The notes: generated by a model from the letters alone, not told the origin. A DNA stretch of 64,000 nt from Marinobacter sp. THAF197a (GCF_009363275.1 NZ_CP045324.1:310001-374000); one strand, 5' to 3'. Shown: positions 33,419 through 41,836, numbered from the stretch's first letter. Numbers and translations are program-made.

Positions 33419-33448
33419 GGGTGCCTGCGATGGCAGGCACCCGTTCTC
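33419..33448 (+). terminator. Terminator after the rhodanese gene
   Basis: Perfect 10-bp stem GGGTGCCTGC / GCAGGCACCC (33419-33428, 33433-33442) with GATG loop, then GTTCTC. Possibly bidirectional, as the next gene converges from the right. Confidence 0.75.
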
Positions 33449-33454
33449 TTCCAG

Positions 33455-34417
33455 TTATTCCTCAATGCAGATTTCCCGTCGGCGTACGGCAATCGCCGTT
33501 CTCAGCACAAGCCCCGCGATCAACACCACCAGAATTAACAGCAGGCCAACGCCCAGCCATTTGAAGAACGGGCTGTCCAGGCGCTGATACATGGTTAATG
33601 TAGCGATGGTGATGGCGGCCATCGGAAACGAATAAGCCCACCAGGACAGGAAAAACTGCAACTTCAGGAATCGCGACACCTGGGTAAACAGCATCAGGGT
33701 GAGAAACAGGGCGCTGTAATAAAGCACCCGGGCAAAGCTGTCGAGTTCACCGGTAAGCTGGAGCCAGGACACGAAGCCTACTCCCGGCGGCGCGATCAGG
33801 ATGAACAATGTGGGTAGCAGCTTGCCAGGCAACGGGTGGTGGAAAAACATCCGGTTGAAGATGATGGTCAGTAACACCAGCCAGAACACCAGGCCAATGC
33901 TGAAGAAAAACCAGGAAAGCTCGGTAAAACCATGTTGCACCCCGGCAATGGGCACCAGAATGTTACCGACAATCGGGATGAACCAGGCCGGGTTCATGTG
34001 GTTGATCTCGAAGTGAGTGTGGTGAATCCATGCCGAGAGCACGTAAAGCGTGAAACCCAGATGCAGTACTGTGCCTAAACCCCAGATAATCAGAGACGCG
34101 CCCTGACGGTGAGGGAGCAGAGCAATACTGATCAGAATCAACCCGATGGAAATGGTCGGAGCAAAATTGAGTTTGATCGGGTGGTTCAGTTCTGCCTTCA
34201 CCTGCTGAGGGTATCGTGCCGCCTTCAGGGCATAGAGCAATGCCAGGCTGGTAAACACCGTTATGGTCAGAACCAACGCGGTGAGGCTGGCGGTTGAGGG
34301 AAGGCCAAAGACCGCCTCGGCCCGATGCAAGGCAATGGTCAGGCCGGCCAGGCCCATCACCGTGGCAAACCATGAGACGGGGAAGTTTTGCAGGCGGGAG
34401 GATTCAGCTTGGGCCAT
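33455..34417 (-). CDS. SLAC1/TehA-family membrane protein
   Basis: A 320-residue protein with about ten hydrophobic segments. The start NFPVSWFATVMGLAGLTIAL and the middle ELSWFFFSIGLVFWLVLLTII match the TehA / C4-dicarboxylate / SLAC1 anion channel family. Members export small anions: nitrate, chloride, tellurite-related species, or sulfite in some fungi. Given the sulfur genes on both sides, sulfite or another sulfur anion is a plausible cargo, but this is conjecture. GAGG precedes the ATG. The dsrE-like gene lies upstream on the same strand with a palindrome in between. Confidence 0.85.
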   Translation of the reverse strand: MAQAESSRLQNFPVSWFATVMGLAGLTIALHRAEAVFGLPSTASLTALVLTITVFTSLALLYALKAARYPQQVKAELNHPIKLNFAPTISIGLILISIALLPHRQGASLIIWGLGTVLHLGFTLYVLSAWIHHTHFEINHMNPAWFIPIVGNILVPIAGVQHGFTELSWFFFSIGLVFWLVLLTIIFNRMFFHHPLPGKLLPTLFILIAPPGVGFVSWLQLTGELDSFARVLYYSALFLTLMLFTQVSRFLKLQFFLSWWAYSFPMAAITIATLTMYQRLDSPFFKWLGVGLLLILVVLIAGLVLRTAIAVRRREICIEE

Positions 34418-34448
34418 TGTTTACCTCAGTTGTCTGTTTAGAACCTGA

Positions 34449-34472
34449 AACGCCAGCCCTAGGGCTGGCGTT
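34449..34472 (-). terminator. Perfect 24-base palindrome between dsrE-like and SLAC1-like genes
   Basis: A fully symmetric 24-base palindrome, AACGCCAGCCCT followed by its exact complement. It lies 28 bases past the dsrE-like stop on the minus strand and is followed by TTTCAGG; a terminator or attenuator is likely, though a protein site cannot be excluded. Confidence 0.55.
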
Positions 34473-34500
34473 GTCGCTATAACGCGGCTACCCGATCACC

Positions 34501-34953
34501 TCAGAAGGTGAAGGTGCGCATTTTGCGGTCTAGCATCTGGTCGGCCATCTGCGGCGGCATGGCGACACCAATACCGTCAATCAGGTCGTCTTTGCCGTGG
34601 TCGCTGTTAGGCAGGTACAGCGCACAAACGTGTGCAGTACCACCCGCTTTCAACAGTCCACGCAGCATTTGACCGGGCGTCACGTTACGCGGTGCCAGGG
34701 CTTCGCCTTCATAGGATTTCAGAGCCAGGTCACCGGCTTCATCGCACAGCAGCACGTTAACCTTGGCGCCTTTCTCCGCCATGGTATTGGCCAGCACCAT
34801 AGCCATGCCCTGAGTCTGGAGGGAGTCGCTGGACAGAATCACCAGAACTTCTTCTACGGCGTTACCTTTGTTCCCGTGGCTAGCGGCCATCGCGTGCATC
34901 GGTGCCAGTGTAACCAGAACGGCCAGGGTGAAAAGTTTGAGAATATTTGTCAT
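34501..34953 (-). CDS. Exported DsrE-family protein
   Basis: A 150-residue protein with a signal peptide (FTLAVLVTLAPMHAMAA) followed by a DsrE/DsrF-type fold: VEEVLVILSSDSLQTQGMAMVLAN, then VNVLLCDEAGDLAL and GGTAHVCALYLPNS. Two cysteines (LLCDE near residue 76 and HVCAL near 114) are candidates for carrying sulfur; the second lies at the position used by DsrE/TusD-type proteins. The ATG at 34953 gives a clean signal. Role is probably in periplasmic persulfide or thiol chemistry; direct partner unknown. Confidence 0.85.
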   Translation of the reverse strand: MTNILKLFTLAVLVTLAPMHAMAASHGNKGNAVEEVLVILSSDSLQTQGMAMVLANTMAEKGAKVNVLLCDEAGDLALKSYEGEALAPRNVTPGQMLRGLLKAGGTAHVCALYLPNSDHGKDDLIDGIGVAMPPQMADQMLDRKMRTFTF

Positions 34954-35015
34954 TGGTTGGGCTCCTTGAGTGAGTATGTCGCTTACCAATATAGAGCGGC
35001 GATGGGAGCGAGTTC

Positions 35016-35030
35016 AGTGACATTGTCACT
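35016..35030. promoter_or_regulatory. Palindrome AGTGACATTGTCACT, possible operator
   Basis: A 7+7 perfect inverted repeat around one base, 63 bases upstream of the dsrE-like start. Its compact symmetry suits a dimeric regulator. No regulator gene is adjacent. Confidence 0.45.
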
Positions 35031-35049
35031 GTCGGGCGAAAGAGTGAGA

Positions 35050-35172
35050 TGCAAATTCAGGGTAGTGCCCGGACTGTCTGCCCACGTCTACATGGCCACC
35101 ATTGGCACGACGGTGACCAGTCAGATCAAGCCCATGATCACCGGTTACGAAGATCTTGAGGAACGGCACTAG
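35050..35172 (+). pseudogene. Short coding-like stub, possible gene remnant
   Basis: Forty codons ending at TAG (35170-35172) have the codon use of the surrounding genes, ending MATIGTTVTSQIKPMITGYE and then DLEERH. No start with a ribosome site is seen, and I do not recognise the family. It could be the surviving end of a deleted gene or a chance frame. Confidence 0.3.
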
Positions 35173-35228
35173 CCGCTCCTACTCACCGTCCTCGTTATTC
35201 ATTGATTGCTATCGAAAATAGTTGGTCG

Positions 35229-35300
35229 ATTACCTTCCCCTATAATCGATATAGAAATGTATATTGCTAATAGGTATATCGTTATTCATTTATGTATGGT
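35229..35300 (+). promoter_or_regulatory. AT-rich promoter region of the persulfide dioxygenase gene
   Basis: A perfect TATAAT (35241-35246) lacks a good -35 box at the right distance, suggesting an activator. It is followed by ATCGATATAG and, further on, TATATCGTTAT, an imperfect inverted pair. Confidence 0.4.
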
Positions 35301-35346
35301 TTAGTGGTCGGCGAGTGATCCACACCATTCCGAGGAGGAAACGACT

Positions 35347-36213
35347 ATGCAACAGCCAATAGTCACCCACTTCTTCGACGAAGCGACCAATACCTTCAGC
35401 TACGTCGTGAAAGATCCGGGCAGTGATGCCTGTGCCATTATCGATTCGGTGCTTGATTTCGATTACGCCGCTGGCCGTACCGATGTTCGCTCAGCCGACG
35501 AGATCGTGCGTTATGTCCAGGACAACGGCCTGGTGGTGGAATGGATTCTGGAAACCCATGTCCACGCGGACCACCTCTCGGCAGCGCCGTATTTGCAGGA
35601 GCGGCTTGGCGGTAAGACCGGTATCGGCGCGCGCATCATTGTGGTTCAGGAAATCTTTGGTAAGGCCTTCAATGCCGGTACCGAGTTTGCCCGGGACGGC
35701 AGCCAGTTCGGACAGTTGTTCGAAGAAGGTGACCGTTTCCGGATCGGTGCGCTTGAGGGTTATGTGCTTCACACCCCCGGCCACACACCGGCCTGCCTGA
35801 CCTATGTCATCGGCGACGCTGCGTTTGTCGGGGACACCCTGTTTGCCCCGGATTCCGGCACGGCTCGGTGTGATTTCCCGGGGGGAGACGCCAAGGTGCT
35901 CTATCAATCAGTGCAGAAGGTGCTGGCACTGCCGGTCGAGACCCGCATTTTCCTCTGCCACGACTATAAAGCCCCGGGCCGGGATGAGTATCAGCATCAG
36001 ACCACGGTCGCTGAACAGCGGGCACGCAATATCCACGTTCGCGAGGGTATGGCGGAAGAGGAGTTTGTGCGCCTGAGAACCGAGCGGGATGCCACCCTGG
36101 ATATGCCGCGGCTGATTCTTCCTTCGGTGCAAGTAAACATGCGCGCCGGAGAAATGCCTGAGGCGGAGCAAAACGGTCAAGTTTATCTGAAAGTACCGGT
36201 CAACCGGTTTTGA
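35347..36213 (+). CDS. Persulfide dioxygenase / Blh-type metallo-beta-lactamase-fold protein
   Basis: A 288-residue metallo-beta-lactamase-fold enzyme. The metal site is HVHADH (residues 71-76), with HTPGHTPACLTYVIGDAAFVGDTLF near residue 141 and a later HD in FLCHDYKAPGRDEY near residue 202. These fit the ETHE1/PDO/Blh group, iron enzymes that oxidise glutathione persulfide to sulfite. GAGGAGG precedes the ATG. The next gene encodes the DUF442 domain that is fused or adjacent to Blh in other bacteria, supporting a role in sulfide detoxification. No BigR-type repressor gene is in the window. Confidence 0.92.
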   Translation: MQQPIVTHFFDEATNTFSYVVKDPGSDACAIIDSVLDFDYAAGRTDVRSADEIVRYVQDNGLVVEWILETHVHADHLSAAPYLQERLGGKTGIGARIIVVQEIFGKAFNAGTEFARDGSQFGQLFEEGDRFRIGALEGYVLHTPGHTPACLTYVIGDAAFVGDTLFAPDSGTARCDFPGGDAKVLYQSVQKVLALPVETRIFLCHDYKAPGRDEYQHQTTVAEQRARNIHVREGMAEEEFVRLRTERDATLDMPRLILPSVQVNMRAGEMPEAEQNGQVYLKVPVNRF

Positions 36214-36240
36214 GCAGGTTGACCCAGAGGAGAGCAAGTA

Positions 36241-36666
36241 ATGAAAGTGCATTTTGTTGAACCCGGATTTGCGATTTCGGACGAGATTACCCCTGAGGAT
36301 TTCGAGAGCGTTCGCCAGCAGGGTTTCAAAGCGGTGATTTGCAACCGGCGGGTGGGCGAAGAAGGCTACGAAAGTGAGGATGTTTTTCGTGAGTCAGCGG
36401 AGCGCGCGGGGTTGCAATGGTTCTGTGTGCCGGTGGCCTCCGGCGAGTACACCGCCGCCGATGTCGAAGCGTTCGGCAAGGCGCTGGATGCGGCGCCGAC
36501 ACCAATCCTGGGCTTTTGCAGGACCGGCCGGCGAGCGGTGCATATGTGGGCCCAGAGCCGCGCCCAGAATCCGCAATGCAACATCCCGATGTTGCTTAAG
36601 GCCGCGCACGAAGCAGGGCACGACCCGCAATCCATCCGTGATTTGCTGGATAAGAAGGCAGGATGA
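36241..36666 (+). CDS. DUF442 / TIGR01244-type phosphatase- or sulfurtransferase-like protein
   Basis: A 141-residue protein of the family that forms the N-terminal domain of Blh proteins in other species. ITPEDFESVRQQGFKAVICNR is the family opening, and FCRTGRRA with Cys93 is a phosphatase-type P-loop (CxxGxR), re-used in this family probably as a rhodanese-like sulfur carrier. GAGGAG precedes the ATG, 27 bases after the dioxygenase stop. It likely hands persulfide sulfur to or from the dioxygenase in the cytoplasm. Confidence 0.88.
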   Translation: MKVHFVEPGFAISDEITPEDFESVRQQGFKAVICNRRVGEEGYESEDVFRESAERAGLQWFCVPVASGEYTAADVEAFGKALDAAPTPILGFCRTGRRAVHMWAQSRAQNPQCNIPMLLKAAHEAGHDPQSIRDLLDKKAG

Positions 36667-36799
36667 TCAAGCCATCGATCATTTGCTTAAAACTAATAGA
36701 CCTATAGATATATTGAAATTGATATAACGAAAGGACTCGCTTACTCTGAACTTGCTGTTAACAAAACCACTGATGTGAAAACCCGACAGGAGAAATGAC

Positions 36800-37426
36800 A
36801 TGACAATTCGACTCGGCGAAACCGCCCCGGATTTCAACGTAGACACCACCAAAGGCAAGATGAGCTTCCACGAGTGGGCAGGCGATTCCTGGGTGTTCTT
36901 CTTCAGCCACCCGGCGGACTTCACCCCGGTATGCACCACTGAAATGGGCCGGACTGCCCAGCTGGCGCAAGAGTTCGCAGCTCGCAACGTCAAGCCTCTG
37001 GGTCTGTCTACCGACTCGGTAGAAGAGCACCTGAAGTGGATTGACGACGTTAACGACACCCAGAGCTGTGATCTGCAGTTCCCGATCGTTGCCGACGAAG
37101 ACTTCAAGATTGCTCAGCTGTACGAAATGATTCACCCGGGCGAGAGCGAAACCGCCGCTGTGCGCAGCGTGTTCATCATCGACCCGAACAAGAAAGTACG
37201 CCTGACCATGACCTACCCGATGGCGGTTGGTCGTAACTTCGACGAGATCCTGCGCGCCATTGACGCACTGCAGTTTGCGGATGCCAACAAGTGTGCGATG
37301 CCCGCCGACTGGCGCAAGGGTGGTGAAGTAATCATTCCGCCGTCTATCGACAACGAAAAGGCCAAGGAAATGTTCCCGCAGGGCTGGAACGAACTGCGTC
37401 CTTACCTGAGAATGACCAAGATCTGA
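36800..37426 (+). CDS. Peroxiredoxin, Prx6-type
   Basis: A 208-residue thiol peroxidase. The active site is PVCTTEMGR with peroxidatic Cys45; PVCTTE marks the Prx6 (mostly 1-Cys) subgroup rather than AhpC (VCPTE). The C-terminal arm PADWRKGGEVIIPPS is also typical. Other cysteines at CDLQF near residue 90 and NKCAMP near residue 158 are candidates for resolving. It reduces hydrogen peroxide and organic or persulfide substrates. GGAG precedes the ATG; a terminator follows. The 133-base upstream gap has an AT-rich segment recalling the one before the persulfide dioxygenase gene. Confidence 0.94.
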   Translation: MTIRLGETAPDFNVDTTKGKMSFHEWAGDSWVFFFSHPADFTPVCTTEMGRTAQLAQEFAARNVKPLGLSTDSVEEHLKWIDDVNDTQSCDLQFPIVADEDFKIAQLYEMIHPGESETAAVRSVFIIDPNKKVRLTMTYPMAVGRNFDEILRAIDALQFADANKCAMPADWRKGGEVIIPPSIDNEKAKEMFPQGWNELRPYLRMTKI

Positions 37427-37447
37427 TCAGGTCTCCGGTCCAGAAAG

Positions 37448-37471
37448 CGCCCCGTTAATCGGGGCGTTTTT
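37448..37471 (+). terminator. Rho-independent terminator after the peroxiredoxin gene
   Basis: Perfect 7-bp stem CGCCCCG / CGGGGCG with TTAAT loop followed by five T. Confidence 0.9.
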
Positions 37472-37482
37472 CGTTGTAAAAC

Positions 37483-38586
37483 TCAGCTTTCGTCAATGCT
37501 CAGCAGGTCGCTGGGCGATTGCAGGCCACCGCTGGCCAGGCGGATCTTCACCTCAAGGTTGTGCCTGGAGTTGGCATTGCTGAGTGCCTCTTCCCGGGTA
37601 ATCTTGCGCTGATCGTAAAGTTCAAGAATGGCCTGGTCGAAGGTCTTCATGCCCTGTTCGCCGCCCCGGGTCATGATGTCGGCAATGCCATCTATCTCAC
37701 CCTTGGAGATCAAATCCCGAATGTAGGGGCTGGCAAGCATTACTTCCACGGCGACCACCCGTTTGCCGTCTTTGCCCTTCAGCAGTCGCTGGGCCACCAC
37801 CGCTTTCAAGTGCATGCTCATATCCATGAACAGCTCCTTGTGGGCGTGCTCGGGAAAGAAGTTCACAATCCGGCGCATGGTATGGTCCACGTTGCTGGCG
37901 TGCAGGGTGGAGATGCACAGGTGGCCGGTTTCAGCATAGGTGAGGGCGTGTTTCATGGTGTCCCGATCGCGTATTTCGCCAATCATGATGACATCCGGCG
38001 CTTCCCGCATGGCCCGGCGCAGGGCTTCGTTATAGGAGCGGGTGTCTACCCCCACTTCCCGCTGGTTAACCACACTTTTCCTATGGTTGTGGGTGTATTC
38101 AATGGGGTCTTCCACCGTCAGAATGTGGCCAGACTGGTTGCCGTTACGGTGGTCAATCATCGAGGCCAGGGTGGTGGATTTACCGGAGCCGGTGGAGCCA
38201 ACCACCAGTATCAGTCCACGGGGTTCCATAATCAGTTCTTTCAGCACCGATGGCAGGCCAAGACTTTCAATGGAGGGAATGTCGTTGCGCAGATGGCGCA
38301 CCACCATACTGACTTCGCCGCGTTGCCAGAACACATTCACCCGGAAGCGCCCAACCTCGTTCACCCCGATTGCCATGTCCAGTTCCAGGTTCTTCTCGAA
38401 CTCGGCCCGCTGCTTGTCGTTCATCACCGAATAGGCCAGTTGCCGGACCGCGCCCGAGGCCAGGGGGTTCTGGGTGATCGGGCCGGTTTTGCCCTCGACC
38501 TTCATCATCACCGGTGAACCGGTAGAAAAGAAAAGGTCAGAGGCGCCCTTGTTGGCCATGACTTTCAGGTAGGCGGGCAGTTCCAT
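37483..38586 (-). CDS. pilU: Type IV pilus retraction ATPase PilU
   Basis: A 367-residue hexameric ATPase of the PilT/PilU family. Walker A is GSTGSGKS (residues 130-137); the Asp box around VEDPIEYTH, Walker B around DVIMIGEIRDRDT and the His box AETGHLCISTLHA follow. The N-terminus LPAYLKVMANKGASDLFFS and the long C-terminal tail ending SDLLSIDES fit PilU rather than PilT. It assists PilT in retracting pili for twitching and DNA uptake. AAGGAG before the ATG. pilT is not next to it here, although it usually is. Confidence 0.93.
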   Translation of the reverse strand: MELPAYLKVMANKGASDLFFSTGSPVMMKVEGKTGPITQNPLASGAVRQLAYSVMNDKQRAEFEKNLELDMAIGVNEVGRFRVNVFWQRGEVSMVVRHLRNDIPSIESLGLPSVLKELIMEPRGLILVVGSTGSGKSTTLASMIDHRNGNQSGHILTVEDPIEYTHNHRKSVVNQREVGVDTRSYNEALRRAMREAPDVIMIGEIRDRDTMKHALTYAETGHLCISTLHASNVDHTMRRIVNFFPEHAHKELFMDMSMHLKAVVAQRLLKGKDGKRVVAVEVMLASPYIRDLISKGEIDGIADIMTRGGEQGMKTFDQAILELYDQRKITREEALSNANSRHNLEVKIRLASGGLQSPSDLLSIDES

Positions 38587-38759
38587 GGAGGCTCCTTGAA
38601 TGGCTTTCCTCGAAGCATAGGCTAGACCCAGGGTTATGGCGATTGGCCGGACAACCCTATTTTTACTTGCAGGTAAAAATTATGCTTTACGTTTTGTGCC
38701 GATATGCAGAATTTTATCTAGTAAGGAGGCACTTTTGCCCCCACGGTCGAGGTGATCGA

Positions 38760-39509
38760 ATGTTCGTCAAAACCAACACCACCGGATTTTCTGATGCATT
38801 AACCCGCGAGGCGGAGGGGCTCGAAAGCCTTCGCGAAGCGTTGGTGCAGGTTGGTGTCGAGCATTTGAGAATTCCGCAAGTGGCTGAGGTCGATCAGCAC
38901 CAGCTGGTGATGACCCAGATCGTGTCGGTTGCCCCGGACGACCGATGCCTGACCCTGCTCGGTGAAGGCTTGGCCCGATTACACCAACAAAAGCGGGAAC
39001 ACTACGGCTGGGGCCGGGATAATTACATCGGTTTGTCACCGCAACCCAATGAGTATATGGACTCCTGGGGGCGGTTCTTTGTCGACTATCGACTCCGGTA
39101 CCAGGTCAGCCGGATTGCTGATCCGGTTATTAGAGAAAGGTTTCAACGCGTTCTTGACCAAAGTAGCGCTGCGCTTACCCGCTGGCTGGACAGCCACTGC
39201 GAGCACCCCAGCCTTCTGCACGGTGATTTGTGGAATGGCAACGTGTTGTTCGATTACGACGGCCCTTGGTTAATTGACCCTGCGGTGTACCAGGGTGACC
39301 GGGAAGCGGACATTGCCATGACGGAAATGTTTGGCGGCTTTGGTGCGGCCTTTTATAGCGCTTATGACAGTGTTTATCCTCGCTCAGAGGTCTATACCAC
39401 CAAGCGCGAGATCTATAACCTCTACCATTACCTGAATCACTACAACCTGTTTGGCGCCGGTTATCTGGGGGGATGCGAACGGGGTATGAAGGTAGTTGCG
39501 AGGGTCTGA
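38760..39509 (+). CDS. Fructosamine-kinase-like protein, family N-terminus missing
   Basis: A 249-residue protein of the fructosamine/ketosamine kinase family. The catalytic loop LLHGDLWNGNVLF (residues 152-164) and the metal-binding LIDPAVYQGDREAD (171-184) are intact, and Lys4 in MFVKTN corresponds to the ATP-binding lysine. The family normally has about 35 further residues before it (the glycine-rich lobe start), missing here. The frame continues upstream to 38643 but that part does not resemble the family. GAGG seven bases before 38760 supports a real start there. It may be an N-terminally truncated yet expressed protein; whether it is active is open. Confidence 0.75.
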   Translation: MFVKTNTTGFSDALTREAEGLESLREALVQVGVEHLRIPQVAEVDQHQLVMTQIVSVAPDDRCLTLLGEGLARLHQQKREHYGWGRDNYIGLSPQPNEYMDSWGRFFVDYRLRYQVSRIADPVIRERFQRVLDQSSAALTRWLDSHCEHPSLLHGDLWNGNVLFDYDGPWLIDPAVYQGDREADIAMTEMFGGFGAAFYSAYDSVYPRSEVYTTKREIYNLYHYLNHYNLFGAGYLGGCERGMKVVARV

Positions 39510-39581
39510 CCAGCAGATGCGACCACTGAAAGCAGATCAAAACGACAAGGTTCGACTATTTTTGACAACTGGAAGTTTGAA

Positions 39582-40466
39582 CTATTCCTTCGTGGGTTTG
39601 CTTGTTTCGGGCTCAGCTTTCTTGGCAGAAAAATCATTGTTCAGAAAAACCTCTGACAGAATGGCCTGCTCGATATAACTGCGTTGCCCAGTGCGGGTGG
39701 GTAAGCGGACGGTTAGATGAATCTCTCCGGCGGCTGGAGCCTGGATCGTGACCCTGGGATCGACAGAGGGCACTTCCAGTCCTCGGGCCGTACCCACTTT
39801 GCTCATGTACTTGCGGGCAATATCTAGATACGGCTCGCAGTGGTGGTTTGCGGCATTTAACAGGGCCTCCCGGGCCGCTGGCCAGTTATCTTCGCGTTTG
39901 AAAGGCACAGTAAAGACATGAAAATCCCAGTGGTCGGTAAAACTCTCATTAGTGACTGGCTCCGATACAAACAACGCATTGGGCAACACGATCATCCGCC
40001 CGGTGCGCTGATGGCTGGCCTTGCCGGGCCCAACTTCCAGCAGCGTGGTGGTCAGCAGGGTCTGGTCGATCACATCACCCCTAAAATCCTTTACCTGAAT
40101 ACGATCGCCAATGCTGAATGAGCCGGCACCGCCTTTGAGAATGGAGCCGGACACACAAAGAATCAGTTCCTTGGTGGCCACTACAAACGCTACCGCGATG
40201 GCGACAATCGACAGGGCCAGGGAGCGAAGCTGCTCGCCCCAGATAAAGACCAGGCCGAACACCGCCAGTAACACCAGTGCGTTTCGGGAATTGACCAAGA
40301 GCCGGCCGCGCAGTTCAGAAGACGCCACGTTGCGCCGGATAACCCCTGCGATGACAACCCTCAGGGCAATCACACCAAGGATCAGGAGCGTGGTGCTGAT
40401 CAGCAGTGGTAAGGCGGAATCCGGCAGGGTGAGGTTGTCTGGAAACCAGGCCAGGCTTTCGGGCAT
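39582..40466 (-). CDS. MscS-family membrane protein
   Basis: A 294-residue protein with three hydrophobic segments (about 20-40, 62-82, 88-110) followed by an MscS-type beta domain (GSFSIGDRIQVKDFRGDVIDQTLL near 115) and a C-terminal alpha/beta domain. It is smaller and more divergent than the other MscS in this window, with a pore helix of different make-up (AFVVATKELILCVSGSIL). AAGG nine bases upstream favours the ATG at 40466 over that at 40475. It may gate a solute or ion other than the classical osmolyte release; function uncertain. Confidence 0.83.
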   Translation of the reverse strand: MPESLAWFPDNLTLPDSALPLLISTTLLILGVIALRVVIAGVIRRNVASSELRGRLLVNSRNALVLLAVFGLVFIWGEQLRSLALSIVAIAVAFVVATKELILCVSGSILKGGAGSFSIGDRIQVKDFRGDVIDQTLLTTTLLEVGPGKASHQRTGRMIVLPNALFVSEPVTNESFTDHWDFHVFTVPFKREDNWPAAREALLNAANHHCEPYLDIARKYMSKVGTARGLEVPSVDPRVTIQAPAAGEIHLTVRLPTRTGQRSYIEQAILSEVFLNNDFSAKKAEPETSKPTKE

Positions 40467-40522
40467 AGCTAGCATCCTTGGGCTATAAGCGGTTGATGGT
40501 TACCCGTGCTGAATGGTCGGGT

Positions 40523-41836
40523 TCAGTCAAACGAAACCCGAGCGCCCGCCAACATCAGATTCGAACGGCTACCCGCCCGCTCCATCACCGCCAATTTGTA
40601 GGAAGCGTCCTCTTTGAACGCCTTGGCGTATTCGCTGGGGATGTCTGCGGCGGTGGGAATGTCAGCCTTGAGAGGATTCACCGGCCGGCCATTCACGTGC
40701 AGTTCAAAGTGCAGGTGAGGGCCGGTGCTGCGTCCGGTGTTGCCAGACAGCGCAATTCTCTCACCCCGCTGAATGGACTGTCCTTTCTTGACCAGAATCT
40801 TGTGCAGATGCAGGTAGCGGGTTTTGTAAGCGTTGCCGTGGTCGATGTCGATGTACTTGCCTGCGAAAGGATGGTTACCTACTCGCTGCACGATGCCATC
40901 GCCGGTACTGAAAATGGGGGTGCCAATGGGGGTGGCCAGATCAACGCCGTTGTGCGGGGCGATTCGCTTGGTTACCGGGTGCTTGCGGTTCAGATTGAAG
41001 TGGGAGCTGACCCGGTAAGGCGTCTGGGTGGGCCAGCGGCGAAACGCGGGCAGCACACTTTTTCCGTTTTGGTCGTAGTAATTGCCGTCCTCAAACCGGA
41101 ACGCGGTGTGTGTGCGACTCCCCCGCTTCAGCGAAACCGCTTCAACCCGGGTTTTACCGGTGCTTTGATCATCGGTCATTTCATGGCTGATGATGACGGC
41201 AAACTGGTCGCCGGCACGTAAATCCCGCCGGAAATTCAGGCGGTTTTCAAGCAACTGGTTGACCGAGGCAATCTGGTGCGCGGTGAGCCCTGCTTTTACC
41301 GCAGAAACGTAGAAGCTGCCTTCAATGGAACCTCTCAGCACTTCAGACACCCAATGAGTGTCTGCTTCCATCCGTCGGTATTCGAACTGGTCATCGTCGG
41401 TGCGGGTATAGAAAACGGTTCGGGCGGAATCAAGCACAAGGGCAAGCTCGGTGAACCTGTCCTGATCGTCAAAGGTCAGCCGCAGCTGGGTGCCGGGTTG
41501 CAGGGTTTCCAGGGCCAGGTATTCCACATCCGTTTCCATGATCTTGTACAGATCAGACGTGGGTGCCCCGTGGCGGCTGAAAATACTGCTCAGGGTATCG
41601 CCGGGCTGAACTTCGTGGTGCTGGGTGCGGGTGTCTGAACGGGATTCGGCAAGCGTATTGGGCAGCGTCTCAACGCTGGCAGAGGGATCTGCAGGGGTAA
41701 CCAGGGGCTCAACCGGAAGGGCGGGTATCTTCGCGGATGAGCTTTGTGTGGACCAGAAGCTGGCAATCAGCACCATGAGCACGGTGATGCCAAGCAGCAC
41801 CTTGTGAGTTGGAGTGAATGCCTGTTGCTTTGCCAT
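40523..41836 (-). CDS. Peptidoglycan M23 endopeptidase with LysM-like domain, MepM-type
   Basis: A 437-residue envelope enzyme anchored by an N-terminal membrane segment (VLLGITVLMVLIASFW). A LysM-like domain (HHEVQPGDTLSSIFSRHG near residue 73) is followed by an OapA-like middle and the LytM/M23 zinc peptidase: HNGVDLATPIGTPIFSTGDG near residue 308 and GPHLHFELHVNGRPVNP near residue 387, with HxxxD and HxH metal ligands. It is expected to cut peptide crosslinks so the cell wall can grow. The gene is isolated; the next gene on the strand is the second MscS. Confidence 0.92.
   Translation of the reverse strand: MAKQQAFTPTHKVLLGITVLMVLIASFWSTQSSSAKIPALPVEPLVTPADPSASVETLPNTLAESRSDTRTQHHEVQPGDTLSSIFSRHGAPTSDLYKIMETDVEYLALETLQPGTQLRLTFDDQDRFTELALVLDSARTVFYTRTDDDQFEYRRMEADTHWVSEVLRGSIEGSFYVSAVKAGLTAHQIASVNQLLENRLNFRRDLRAGDQFAVIISHEMTDDQSTGKTRVEAVSLKRGSRTHTAFRFEDGNYYDQNGKSVLPAFRRWPTQTPYRVSSHFNLNRKHPVTKRIAPHNGVDLATPIGTPIFSTGDGIVQRVGNHPFAGKYIDIDHGNAYKTRYLHLHKILVKKGQSIQRGERIALSGNTGRSTGPHLHFELHVNGRPVNPLKADIPTAADIPSEYAKAFKEDASYKLAVMERAGSRSNLMLAGARVSFD

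Larger units (their letters stand above)
34954..35346. other. 393-base gap between dsrE-like and persulfide dioxygenase genes
   Basis: No complete gene is seen. From left to right it contains the start region of the dsrE-like gene, the palindrome at 35016-35030, a coding-like stub at 35050-35172, and an AT-rich promoter segment from about 35205 to 35310 with a perfect TATAAT at 35241-35246. Confidence 0.7.

Noticed and set aside
36690..36735. OxyR box before the peroxiredoxin gene
   Set aside because: ATAG and CTAT words are present, but the spacing does not fit the four-unit OxyR pattern with seven-base gaps.
39510..39581. Small gene between the kinase-like and second MscS genes
   Set aside because: Only 72 bases, no start with ribosome site and no coding-like composition.
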